Origin: Gammaproteobacteria bacterium
GTDB taxonomy: Bacteria > Pseudomonadota > Gammaproteobacteria > GCA-001735895
Reading direction: 5' to 3'
Assembly (NCBI GenBank): GCA_024763185.1
Contig: JANTFY010000040.1
Span: 1-13,812, forward strand
Length of the DNA stretch: 13,812 bases
In this document: in pieces, positions 1-6,898 of the stretch
Layout: each line of letters begins with the position of its first letter
How positions within the stretch are numbered: position 1 is the first letter of the stretch
Notes under the pieces: generated by a model
What the model was told of the DNA's origin: nothing
The model's database searches: none
Seen by the model: only the letters and a program-made list of their open reading frames with translations
Position numbers and translations under genes: made by a program

Positions 1-306
1 TTGGACGGGTGCCTGCGAGGCAAGCGGTAAGGAATAAATGGTAAACAGGATTAAAAGTGTAGCAGGCTTGGATTTATATCGATCTAACTTCATTATTATT
101 TTGTAGATGATGGTAAGAGGGGTTTAGAAAACCCTACGTAATCGCTTTAGGATAATTTCCCTGACCTGAAAGATCAATCAGCTTTTTCGCTCCACATTTT
201 TACCCTGCTAAAGGGTAATTAAAAAAGATACACGGCGCACAGCCAGTTTTTCCGGATTATCCGGGAGTTTTACGACCTCTGGCCACGCTTGACTCTGATA
301 CCTTAT
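1..306. other. AT-rich non-coding region downstream of the BicA-like gene
   Basis: No supported gene. Inverted repeats seen: ccgga-tta-tccgg (252-264), ttaccct-gctaa-agggtaa (200-218) and gggttt-aga-aaaccc (120-134). None is followed by a good T-run on the minus strand, so a terminator for the transporter genes is only possible, not shown. The first 44 bases are GC-richer and open in all three plus frames until stops at 30, 37 and 44. They could be the tail of a convergent plus-strand gene (the third frame ends R-Q-A-V-R-N-K-W), but this is too short to identify. Confidence 0.4.
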
Positions 307-1959
307 TTACGATTCTTGTTCATCATATACCGCTAATTCAAGCGCCTTGGTTCGGTTATTCAACAGGTAACGGGAAGGAACGGTGTCAAGCACACCCAGT
401 TTAAGCAGTCGTTTAATCGGCTGACCCTCGGAATGCACGATAAAAATATTTTTTCCTGCCTGCAACATGTCCTTGATCGATTCTTCCAGCGCCAATGCCG
501 AAGTCACACCCATATGCGGCACCGCGGAGATATCAATAATAAGTGTCTGGCATTCGGTGATCTCAGAATTCTTGCGGCTGATGGCCCGGGACACACCAAA
601 CATCATCGAACCTTTTAACAACAACATCATCACCTTGCCGCCTGACGATTCGAGCAAGTCCTTCTCATAAGAAGTCAATGAACTCTCACCGCAGGAAGTG
701 TTATTAATGACCTCAACATCATTTTCCTGCAATTCCGACAACTTGGTCACCGTCATCACATTGGCAATAAACAGACCGATACCGACTGCTGCAATTAAAT
801 CCACAAACACGGTGAGCAGGATTACACCGTAAACGATCAGGGTTCCCTTGGTGGAAATACGGTGTGCGCGCTTCAGGAAACCCCAGTCGATGATATCGAA
901 ACCCACTTTCAAGGCGATGCCTGACAGAACAGCCAGCGGAATAAAAGCGGTTAAAGAAGAAGCCCACATCACTATAATGACCAGGATAGCCACGCGCACC
1001 AGGCCGGATAAAGCGGTACGACCACCCGTCTGAATGTTCACTACTGTGCCCATGGTTGCGCCTGCACCCGGCAGGCCTCCAAACAGGCCAGACATCATGT
1101 TGCCGATACCCTGGCCGATCAGCTCCTTGTCCGAGTTATGCTGGGTTCGGGTCAGACTGTCTGCAATCACCGAAGTGAGCAGGGCATCGATACTGCCCAG
1201 CATACCCAGCACGATGGCATCCACCATCATCAGCTGCCATTGATCGATACTGAAAACAGGCATACTGAATTGCGGCAAGCCGGCCGGTATTTCACCAATG
1301 CGCCGGACCTCGTCGGTACTCAGCAACATCACCGACAGCACAGTACCTAAAATTAACACCAGCAATTGTGGCGGCATATATTTCTTCATCCCGCTGGGCA
1401 TAAAAAACAGGATCACCAGGGTCATGCCTCCCAGCAGGATCTCCGGCAGTCTGGTTCCACTGATCAGCTCGGGAATGTTCTGAATAACACCGATTACACC
1501 GCCTGCTGGTGTCGGCTGGCCCAGGATCGGTCCCAACTGCAGGATAATCAGGATAATACCGATACCGGACATGAAACCGGAAACCACGCTGTAGGGCATC
1601 AGGGTCACGTATTTGCCCAGGCGCATCAGACCGAACAGGATTTGAAACATGCCGGCCAGTACCACCACAGTAAAGGCCATCGCCAGTCCGTTTTCCGGAT
1701 TATCCGCAATCAACTTGGTAATGACCGCGGTAAACACGACGGTCATGGGGCCTGTGGGTTCGGAAATTAACGTAGGGGAGCCCCCAAACAGGGCAGCAAA
1801 CAAACCCACCATGATGGCACCATACAGTCCCACCTCAGCTCCGGCTCCAGAAGCGACACCAAATGCCAGCGCCATGGGTAATGCAATAACAGCAGCCGTC
1901 ACACCACCCAGAATATCGCCATGCAAATTGCGTAGATGTATTTCGTTAAAAATCGACAT
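307..1959 (-). CDS. bicA: BicA-type Na+-dependent bicarbonate transporter (SulP family)
   Basis: Inner-membrane SulP transporter (550 aa) very like cyanobacterial BicA, a low-affinity, high-flux Na+/HCO3- symporter. Shared blocks: N-terminal R-N-L-H-G-D-I-L-G-G-V-T-A-A-V-I-A-L-P-M-A-L-A-F-G, S-E-P-T-G-P-M-T-V-V, L-G-K-Y-V-T-L-M-P-Y, S-I-D-A-L-L-T-S-V-I-A-D-S-L-T, G-A-G-A-T-M-G-T-V-V-N-I. The Na+-site residues reported for Synechocystis BicA (Asp258, Thr262, Gly300, Ala301, Thr302) are all present at the same numbers. A STAS domain occupies about 440-545 (I-I-D-I-S-A-V-P-H-M-G-V-T). ATG 1959 has AGGA eight bases upstream. It follows the other SulP gene on the same strand. Transport of bicarbonate is strongly suggested but inferred by homology. 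Confidence 0.92.
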   Translation of the reverse strand: MSIFNEIHLRNLHGDILGGVTAAVIALPMALAFGVASGAGAEVGLYGAIMVGLFAALFGGSPTLISEPTGPMTVVFTAVITKLIADNPENGLAMAFTVVVLAGMFQILFGLMRLGKYVTLMPYSVVSGFMSGIGIILIILQLGPILGQPTPAGGVIGVIQNIPELISGTRLPEILLGGMTLVILFFMPSGMKKYMPPQLLVLILGTVLSVMLLSTDEVRRIGEIPAGLPQFSMPVFSIDQWQLMMVDAIVLGMLGSIDALLTSVIADSLTRTQHNSDKELIGQGIGNMMSGLFGGLPGAGATMGTVVNIQTGGRTALSGLVRVAILVIIVMWASSLTAFIPLAVLSGIALKVGFDIIDWGFLKRAHRISTKGTLIVYGVILLTVFVDLIAAVGIGLFIANVMTVTKLSELQENDVEVINNTSCGESSLTSYEKDLLESSGGKVMMLLLKGSMMFGVSRAISRKNSEITECQTLIIDISAVPHMGVTSALALEESIKDMLQAGKNIFIVHSEGQPIKRLLKLGVLDTVPSRYLLNNRTKALELAVYDEQES

Positions 1960-1992
1960 ACGTTATTTCCTGTGTATTGATAACCGTAACAA

Positions 1993-2014
1993 GTGACCCA
2001 CAAAAATTGTGACC
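1993..2014. repeat. Direct and inverted repeat upstream of the BicA-like gene
   Basis: GTGACC occurs twice, 16 bases apart (1993-1998 and 2009-2014), and between them CACAA-AAA-TTGTG (1999-2011) is a perfect 5+3+5 inverted repeat. The set sits 34-55 bases upstream of the start codon, where an operator could act. No known regulator motif is recognised. Confidence 0.35.
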
Positions 2015-2049
2015 TGATTACGATTTCAAATTAGGTTGGAGCAGCGCCT

Positions 2050-2055
2050 ATTATA
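2050..2055 (-). promoter_or_regulatory. Candidate -10 box for the BicA-like gene
   Basis: The minus strand reads TATAAT (perfect consensus) 91-96 bases upstream of the bicA-like start. No convincing -35 lies at 16-18 bases (G-T-G-C-T-G at 18), so any promoter would depend on an activator. It lies in the 236-nt gap between the two transporter genes, which otherwise holds only the repeat at 1993-2014. Confidence 0.3.
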
Positions 2056-2181
2056 TCCTCAAAAACAATATGCCAGCACCGCTTAGTTTGATAATGACAG
2101 GAAAACCGAAGTAGCATTAATATCAGCTAATGCGGTACGCACAACCCAACCCTGATGGGGCCTTGGACCGTAACCTGGTCA

Positions 2182-2205
2182 CCAGCCCTAGTGGATCAGG
2201 GCTGG
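2182..2205 (-). promoter_or_regulatory. Hairpin overlapping the SulP stop codon
   Basis: CCAGCCCT and AGGGCTGG form a perfect 8-bp stem around an 8-nt loop that contains part of the TGA stop (2198-2196). There is no T-run after it, so termination would be inefficient. It may protect the 3' end or partly separate this gene from the downstream bicA-like gene. Confidence 0.4.
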
Positions 2206-4286
2206 GGGCAGTTATATCGTTCTATCAACGCTTTGAGTGCGGTTTGCTTATCACTGAAAAAACGATCCCGGCCCATATCCTCCAGTAACCCGCTGAGAAT
2301 CATCAACTTGGCGACCTGGTATTTGAGGCCGCTGAACATCAGGCTGACACCCAGCTCTTCGAGACGCAAGTTGAGCTCTCGAATTTTCTCTTCACCGGAA
2401 GCATCCATTTCGTTGATGCCACTACCGATGATCACGATGGCCCTGGCTTCAGGGTATTCACGATGGGCTTCAAGGATAATATCTTCAAAATAAGCGACAT
2501 TGGCAAAAGTCAGGGAGCCGTCAAAACGCACCGGGACAAACTTGCTACAGATCGGTGACAGGTTGTGTGCACGAATTCCTCCCAAGGTGCCATCCGGTTT
2601 GAAGCTTACAATTTCTGCTCGCGGCGTCATGGTGCGAATCATGTAATGGGTTACGGTTAAAACGATGCCCAGCAAGATGCCATTGGCGATGGATGGCGCC
2701 ATGATCAGGGTTGCAAAAAATGTCACGATACCGATAACCGCACCCACCCGATCAACCTTCCAGGCCTGGAGCAATGGCCTGATTCGGATCAGGCTAAACA
2801 CGGCCATCATCACGATAACCGCCAACACCGCCTGTGGCAGGTGGTAAAGGTAGGGAGTAAAAAACAGTAACACCAGGACCACTGCCGTGGCACTGATGAT
2901 GGCGAATAATCCGGTTCGGGCACCGGTTTTTGCGGCTACTGCGGAACGTGAAAATGAACCACTGACTGTAAACGAGCCAAAAAAACTTCCAGCGATATTG
3001 GCTAAACCCTGGCCAACAAGTTCCTTACTGGTATCGACCCTTTCTCCGGTTGAACTGGAAATTGCTTTAGAAATCGAGGTAGCCTCCATAAAACCGATCA
3101 AAGCCATCACCAGGGCCGCGGGCAGCAATGCAAGCACCAGCCCCCATTGAATGGTGGGCACTTCAAAACTGGGCAGGCCCTGGGGAATGGTCCCCACTAC
3201 GCTACCACCGGCAGACAGTTCAATCTGATGATCGCGAACACCGGAAAAACGCCAGGTGGTCTCTTCTCGGCTAAAACCTTCGGGCGAGTTGTCCCCGTTC
3301 AATATTATCAAACGCCCATCCTGATCCGTAGCCGAGTTAAAACGAATCGAGTGGATTTCAATACGGCGACGGGTATTTTCTTTCTTCAACTGCTGTAATT
3401 CATGGTCGAAAATCGCCGCCGCCGCAAGCAAACTGGCCGACTGTTCAAAATCATGCGCCCGGTCTCTTTGTTCCAGTTTGTCCGCATTTTTTCTCAGGTC
3501 GGCAACTTCCGTAATCAGTTTCGCAATACGTTGCTCCGTCACGTTATAACGCTCCAGCAACTGGGCGGTTTCAGGCTCATATATCTGCTTTACATCGACC
3601 AGAATCTTTTTTTCATAACCCAGCAGTGCACTGATGATGGTGGTGATCACCACTACGATCAACACACCCGGAAGCTTGCCAGACACCCGGCGTAACAGTT
3701 CGATAAGCACCCAGGCACCAACGGCGAACGCCAATGTGGCCAGGTGAACCTGGGGAATTTGCGACAATACACGCCACAAATCAGCAAGATAAGATTCCGT
3801 ACGAGGAAATGGTACGCCAAGTATCTTGCTAAGCTGAGACAGACCGATAATAAGGGCCGCGGCATTGGTGAAACCGACAATAACCGGGCTCGACAACAGG
3901 TTAACAATGGCTCCCAGTTTAAAAACACCCAATGTCAGGCGTAGGATCCCGACCATCAGGGCAAGCATTATTGACAGCTCAATGAAGCCGGGGCTGCCTG
4001 GCGTGGCAAAAGGAATCAGCGCTGCAGCCGACATGAGCGAAAGCATGGCGACCGGTCCGGTGTGTAACTGGCTGGATGACCCCCACAGAGATGCGATGAT
4101 TACGGGGACAAATGAAGCGTAAAGGCCGTAAACAACGGGTAATCCGGCCAGTTGGGCATAGGCCATGCTCTGCGGCACAAGGATCAGGGCTACGGTCACA
4201 CCCGCGATCAAGTCAGCTCGTAATTTCTCTGTCGTGAGCGGAAACCATCTCAGGAACGGCAGTACTGTGTATATCCAATTTGGCAT
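2196..4286 (-). CDS. SulP-family anion (probable bicarbonate) transporter with large periplasmic insertion
   Basis: Inner-membrane SulP/SLC26 transporter of 696 aa. Core: V-A-L-I-L-V-P-Q-S-M-A-Y-A (TM1), L-P-V-V-Y-G-L-Y-A-S (TM2), G-F-T-N-A-A-A (TM5), E-A-T-S-I-S-K (TM8), K-E-L-V-G-Q-G-L-A-N-I-A-G-S-F-F-G. A C-terminal cytoplasmic STAS domain covers about 555-690, with M-D-A-S-G at its phosphosite position. About 135 residues (about 228-365) are inserted between TM7 and the conserved I-P-Q-G-L-P-S-F; the first half is helical and coiled-coil-like, the second polar. By inside-N-terminus topology it should face the periplasm. The frame opens at TTG 4292, but GGA lies six bases before ATG 4286, which is chosen. 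Substrate is inferred from the carboxysome context; sulfate is the alternative. Confidence 0.85.
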   Translation of the reverse strand: MPNWIYTVLPFLRWFPLTTEKLRADLIAGVTVALILVPQSMAYAQLAGLPVVYGLYASFVPVIIASLWGSSSQLHTGPVAMLSLMSAAALIPFATPGSPGFIELSIMLALMVGILRLTLGVFKLGAIVNLLSSPVIVGFTNAAALIIGLSQLSKILGVPFPRTESYLADLWRVLSQIPQVHLATLAFAVGAWVLIELLRRVSGKLPGVLIVVVITTIISALLGYEKKILVDVKQIYEPETAQLLERYNVTEQRIAKLITEVADLRKNADKLEQRDRAHDFEQSASLLAAAAIFDHELQQLKKENTRRRIEIHSIRFNSATDQDGRLIILNGDNSPEGFSREETTWRFSGVRDHQIELSAGGSVVGTIPQGLPSFEVPTIQWGLVLALLPAALVMALIGFMEATSISKAISSSTGERVDTSKELVGQGLANIAGSFFGSFTVSGSFSRSAVAAKTGARTGLFAIISATAVVLVLLFFTPYLYHLPQAVLAVIVMMAVFSLIRIRPLLQAWKVDRVGAVIGIVTFFATLIMAPSIANGILLGIVLTVTHYMIRTMTPRAEIVSFKPDGTLGGIRAHNLSPICSKFVPVRFDGSLTFANVAYFEDIILEAHREYPEARAIVIIGSGINEMDASGEEKIRELNLRLEELGVSLMFSGLKYQVAKLMILSGLLEDMGRDRFFSDKQTALKALIERYNCPQP

Positions 4287-4336
4287 AATCAATCCGGAAT
4301 CAGAGCTTAACTTAAAACCTATAATATTAGCATTTT

Positions 4337-4353
4337 CTTAATTAATAATTAAG
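4337..4353. promoter_or_regulatory. Perfect 17-bp palindrome, candidate CbbR operator before the SulP gene
   Basis: CTTAATTA-A-TAATTAAG is a perfect 8+1+8 inverted repeat. It contains TAA-N7-TTA, fitting the TNA-N7-TNA pattern reported for CbbR sites and the general LysR T-N11-A rule. It lies 51-67 bases upstream of the SulP ATG. A TATTAT (-10-like, 4326-4321 on the minus strand) lies downstream, with no good -35 and the palindrome in its place, as expected for an activator-dependent promoter. AT-richness of the region lowers the weight. Confidence 0.4.
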
Positions 4354-4526
4354 GGCTATTTTTCTAGATTACCTTGGTGCTCCAGTAAGTTTTATTGCTA
4401 TAAACTTGATGCGCACCCGTAAGGAAAACGATCGCAATTTAAACAGGTTGATGCCACGCACAGCCCTGATCCCAATAACCCAGGCAGGAACATTAGCGCC
4501 AAGATCAACTTCAAATTACCCGGCAC

Positions 4527-5534
4527 CTACTTGAGATACTGCTTTAACAAGGGCCAGGATTTTTTCATGCGTTCGCGAATATCGGGTTCACGTTTAATCG
4601 CAAAATCAAGAAATGCCTGGGCTGCAAGCGATAACTCTTTACCTTTGGGGTGCACGATGTTCCAACTGCGCATGATTGGAAAATCCTCCACATCCAGAAT
4701 CGTCACTGGCCCTTCACTACTGTCCAGGGTCAGGGTGTGTAACGACAAAACTGATATCCCCAGCCCCGCTGCTATGGAGTACTTTATCGCTTCACTGCTA
4801 CCCAGTTCCATGCGCACGTTGGGATGCAAACCCTTCGAATCAAACAATCGCATCGTTGCATCGCGAATCCCGGAACCCGGCTCCCTGATGATAAATGGCT
4901 CCTTGCTGATACGCTCAAGACTGATATTTTTCTTACCGACCAGCGGATGATCGCTGGGTGCCATGACCACCAGGGGGTTGGGAGAAAACTCGTAAAACTC
5001 AACATCGATACCTTCCTCAGGTGCCTGCCCCATGATGTAAAGGTCGTCTTCATTGGCGACCATCCGCTCGATAATGAAGTTTCGATTGGTCACGGTGAGT
5101 GATAATTCGATACCTGGGAAATCGTTACTGAAATGTCCCAGCACTTCCGGAACCAGGTATTTAGCTGTTGTCACGATGCCCAGTTTCAACTTGCCACTTT
5201 TTAAACCCTGGAAGTCGGATATCTTCATTTCCAGATTGGATAGTATCTGAAAAATATCGCGGCAAGCCTGGTACAACTCCTCACCGGTTTCTGTCGGTAC
5301 CACGCTGCGTCCCACGTGCTCGAACAAGGGGAGGCCCACCACATCCGTTAATTTCTTGACCTGCATGGAAACCGTGGGCTGGGTTAAAAACAACTCTTCG
5401 GCGGCGCGGGTAAAACTACCCAGACGCACGATCGATTCAAAGATCTGAAGTTGACGGAAGGTGGCATGCCGAATCATGTGATCCGGCTTAGCAACAGACG
5501 GAGAAAAGCCCTCACTTTTTTGTTGCTTAGGCAT
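4527..5534 (-). CDS. cbbR: LysR-type regulator of CO2-fixation genes, CbbR
   Basis: LysR-family transcription factor (335 aa) that binds near cbb promoters in response to metabolites and activates Calvin-cycle genes. The N-terminal winged helix-turn-helix runs from about residue 24 to 85 (F-R-Q-L-Q-I-F, S-F-T-R-A-A-E-E-L-F-L-T-Q-P-T-V-S-M-Q-V-K-K-L, L-P-L-F-E-H); the rest is the periplasmic-binding-type effector domain (L-K-L-G-I-V-T-T, I-I-R-E-P-G-S-G-I-R, A-A-G-L-G-I-S-V-L). ATG 5534 is backed by AAGG about nine bases upstream and gives a 19-residue N-terminal leader; ATG 5477 (M-I-R-H-A-T-F) matches the usual CbbR start but has a poorer ribosome site. The gene is codirectional with and downstream of the carboxysome genes, whereas cbbR usually diverges from cbbL. 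Confidence 0.88.
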   Translation of the reverse strand: MPKQQKSEGFSPSVAKPDHMIRHATFRQLQIFESIVRLGSFTRAAEELFLTQPTVSMQVKKLTDVVGLPLFEHVGRSVVPTETGEELYQACRDIFQILSNLEMKISDFQGLKSGKLKLGIVTTAKYLVPEVLGHFSNDFPGIELSLTVTNRNFIIERMVANEDDLYIMGQAPEEGIDVEFYEFSPNPLVVMAPSDHPLVGKKNISLERISKEPFIIREPGSGIRDATMRLFDSKGLHPNVRMELGSSEAIKYSIAAGLGISVLSLHTLTLDSSEGPVTILDVEDFPIMRSWNIVHPKGKELSLAAQAFLDFAIKREPDIRERMKKSWPLLKQYLK

Positions 5535-5634
5535 GAATATCTACCTTGTTGGCATCATTGTTACTCTCTTAGGCAAACTTGGCATTAAATCCAATCGTCT
5601 GAAAAGATGCTTACCTTTTCCAGAGGTATTCGAA

Positions 5635-5648
5635 AGCCGAGACCGGCT
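5635..5648 (-). terminator. Weak terminator-like hairpin after mcdB
   Basis: Twenty-five bases past the mcdB stop the transcript can form AGCCG/CGGCT with a 4-nt loop, followed by TTTC. The stem is short (6 bp with a G-U pair) and the T-run is only three, so read-through into cbbR is likely. Confidence 0.35.
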
Positions 5649-5672
5649 CACAGGAGACGGGATCTGATTTTG

Positions 5673-5921
5673 TTAATCAGGCCACACGCGTCGTCCGCTA
5701 TTAAACAGTTTACGCAATTCTTTTTTGGCCGGGGCTGTCGTTGTTTTTTTCTTGCTAACCGCTTGGCTTGTTGTTTTCTTCACCACTTTTTTCTTGCTAA
5801 CGGCTTTTTTAGGAGCCGCTTTCACTGCTGGCTTTTGTGTTTTATCCTGACCGGCAGCCTGCGCCTTGGTTTTCTGGATCGAAGCAATCAACTTCTCCCC
5901 GGCGTTATCTTTTGCACTCAT
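5673..5921 (-). CDS. mcdB: Carboxysome-positioning adaptor McdB (alpha type)
   Basis: Small, lysine-rich, low-complexity protein (82 aa, about 20 Lys) predicted to be disordered. Alpha-type McdB proteins are disordered, load onto the carboxysome, stimulate McdA and carry a conserved C-terminal tryptophan. Here the C-terminus is E-L-R-K-L-F-N-S-G-R-R-V-W-P-D with Trp80. The middle (residues 30-67) is made of Lys, Ala, Thr, Val and Ser, including three K-K-K/V-K-K blocks. Its ATG overlaps the mcdA TGA (ATGA), with GGAG nine bases upstream. Composition resembles histone-like tails, so a nucleic-acid-binding protein is the alternative, but gene position and the terminal Trp favour McdB. Confidence 0.87.
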   Translation of the reverse strand: MSAKDNAGEKLIASIQKTKAQAAGQDKTQKPAVKAAPKKAVSKKKVVKKTTSQAVSKKKTTTAPAKKELRKLFNSGRRVWPD

Positions 5922-6547
5922 AAAAATTTCTCCATTTCTTCAACTAATTGATAGATTTCTTCGGATGCCGCTCTTCCACGACTACCTATATCATGCACAG
6001 TGCGCCCTTCCAGAAAACTGTGTCGGTAAATCGCCCGACGCTTGATAAAAGCCCTGGAGGCCGGTAAATCCAGCTCTGCCAGTGCGCTTTCCATCAGTTT
6101 TGACAAACGTGTTCTGCTTTCAAACTGGTTGATTACCAGCAACACTTTTAATTCAGGATTAACCTGGCGCGCCTGATCCACGGCTTGTTCGATATGCACC
6201 GTGGCCCATATATCGAGCGGAGAAGGCAGTACAGGCACCACCGCCAGATCGGCGATACGTAATGCATCATGCATCTGTTGCGATTGCGCAGAAGGCGGAC
6301 AGTCAATCAAACAGTGGGTATAATCGGCAGACAGGTCATCATAGGTTTGTTGCACATCCTGCCCGGCCGGAATTACGTTGATGAGGTCCTGGGCCTCAGA
6401 CAAATCATGCCATTGTAATGAGGATTGTTGAGGGTCCGCATCCAGAATGACCGCGGGGGATTCAGTAGCCAATGCTGCGGCAAGATTAACGCAAAGCGTA
6501 GTCTTTCCTGCACCACCCTTGTTTCCAATCAATGCGATGACGGGCAT
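5918..6547 (-). CDS. mcdA: Carboxysome-positioning ParA-type ATPase McdA
   Basis: Cytosolic, nucleoid-binding ATPase (209 aa) of the ParA/MinD family that distributes carboxysomes along the cell with McdB. Deviant Walker A NKGGAGKTT at residues 9-17 (signature Lys10, catalytic Lys15), Walker A' ILDADPQ with Asp36/Asp38 at residues 34-40, and Walker B CLIDCPPSA with Asp82 at residues 79-87. It lacks any N-terminal DNA-binding extension and is the compact length seen for orphan ParA proteins. The identification as McdA rather than a chromosomal ParA rests on its place, 3 nt after acRAF and overlapping the mcdB start in an ATGA junction. Basic patches near the C-terminus (I-K-R-R, G-S-R-G-R) could contact DNA. 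Confidence 0.9.
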   Translation of the reverse strand: MPVIALIGNKGGAGKTTLCVNLAAALATESPAVILDADPQQSSLQWHDLSEAQDLINVIPAGQDVQQTYDDLSADYTHCLIDCPPSAQSQQMHDALRIADLAVVPVLPSPLDIWATVHIEQAVDQARQVNPELKVLLVINQFESRTRLSKLMESALAELDLPASRAFIKRRAIYRHSFLEGRTVHDIGSRGRAASEEIYQLVEEMEKFL

Positions 6548-6550
6548 CGA

Positions 6551-6817
6551 TTAATCGGTCCCCGGGTTGAAAGATTCATTGAGATTGTCGAGAAGTTCGG
6601 CAAATTCCCAATGTGGTTTTTTTAAACTCCCGTCTTCATCGGCATGAATGGTCATGTTGACATAATCCTTACCGAACCCCATATCCGGGTATAGATTGTT
6701 AGATTCGGATAATTCTGCTGCCTGGTCGAGAAAATCACGCAAGGTTTCGTAATTTTCAAATTCGTACCGTTTTTCAAGTCGTTCGGGGCGTTTACGTTCA
6801 ACCCAGGATTGACTCAT
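6551..6817 (-). CDS. Alpha-carboxysome Rubisco assembly factor acRAF (pterin-carbinolamine dehydratase-like)
   Basis: Small protein (88 aa) of the pterin-4a-carbinolamine dehydratase-like family found in alpha-carboxysome operons, where acRAF acts as a chaperone for form IA Rubisco large-subunit assembly. Visible: an N-terminal basic segment with R-Y-E-F-E-N-Y-E-T-L-R-D-F-L (strand then helix), a central Y-P-D-M-G-F-G-K-D-Y-V-N-M-T-I-H, and a helical C-terminus (W-E-F-A-E-L-L-D-N-L-N). The His-His-Pro catalytic motif of true dehydratases is not present (N-L-Y-P-D instead), which fits a non-catalytic role. Strong AGAGGAGT upstream of ATG 6817. The stop is 3 nt from the mcdA start, so the two are probably co-translated. 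Confidence 0.87.
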   Translation of the reverse strand: MSQSWVERKRPERLEKRYEFENYETLRDFLDQAAELSESNNLYPDMGFGKDYVNMTIHADEDGSLKKPHWEFAELLDNLNESFNPGTD

Positions 6818-6862
6818 TTCAGTACTCCTCTTAACTATCGTTATACAAAATTATCAGTGACG

Positions 6863-6889
6863 ATTATAACGTCAACGTCAGCTCACCAA
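6863..6889 (-). promoter_or_regulatory. Candidate internal promoter upstream of acRAF-mcdA-mcdB
   Basis: In the 81-nt gap after the Bfr-like gene the minus strand carries a perfect TATAAT (6868-6863), with TTGGTG 15 bases upstream (6889-6884), a short spacer. A second -35-like TTGACG overlaps the spacer, in a tandem TGACGTTGACGT. The TATAAT also falls in the loop of a weak TGACG/CGTCA hairpin. This would allow assembly and positioning genes to be expressed apart from the shell genes. Motif-based only. Confidence 0.3.
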
Positions 6890-6898
6890 CCAAAGGAT

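Noticed and set aside
200..218. ttaccct/agggtaa hairpin as the terminator of the transporter genes
   Set aside because: On the transcribed strand the stem is followed by A-rich sequence; the T-run lies on the wrong side.
1366..1770. Plus-strand open frame of 134 codons, and similar long plus-strand frames within the SulP, csoSCA and csoS2 genes
   Set aside because: They lie antisense to clearly recognised genes, have odd His/Gln/Thr-rich composition, and match no family I know.
5579..5594. TTGG-N8-CCAA inverted repeat upstream of cbbR as an autoregulatory site
   Set aside because: It does not meet the T-N11-A spacing and is short enough to occur by chance; not listed as a feature.
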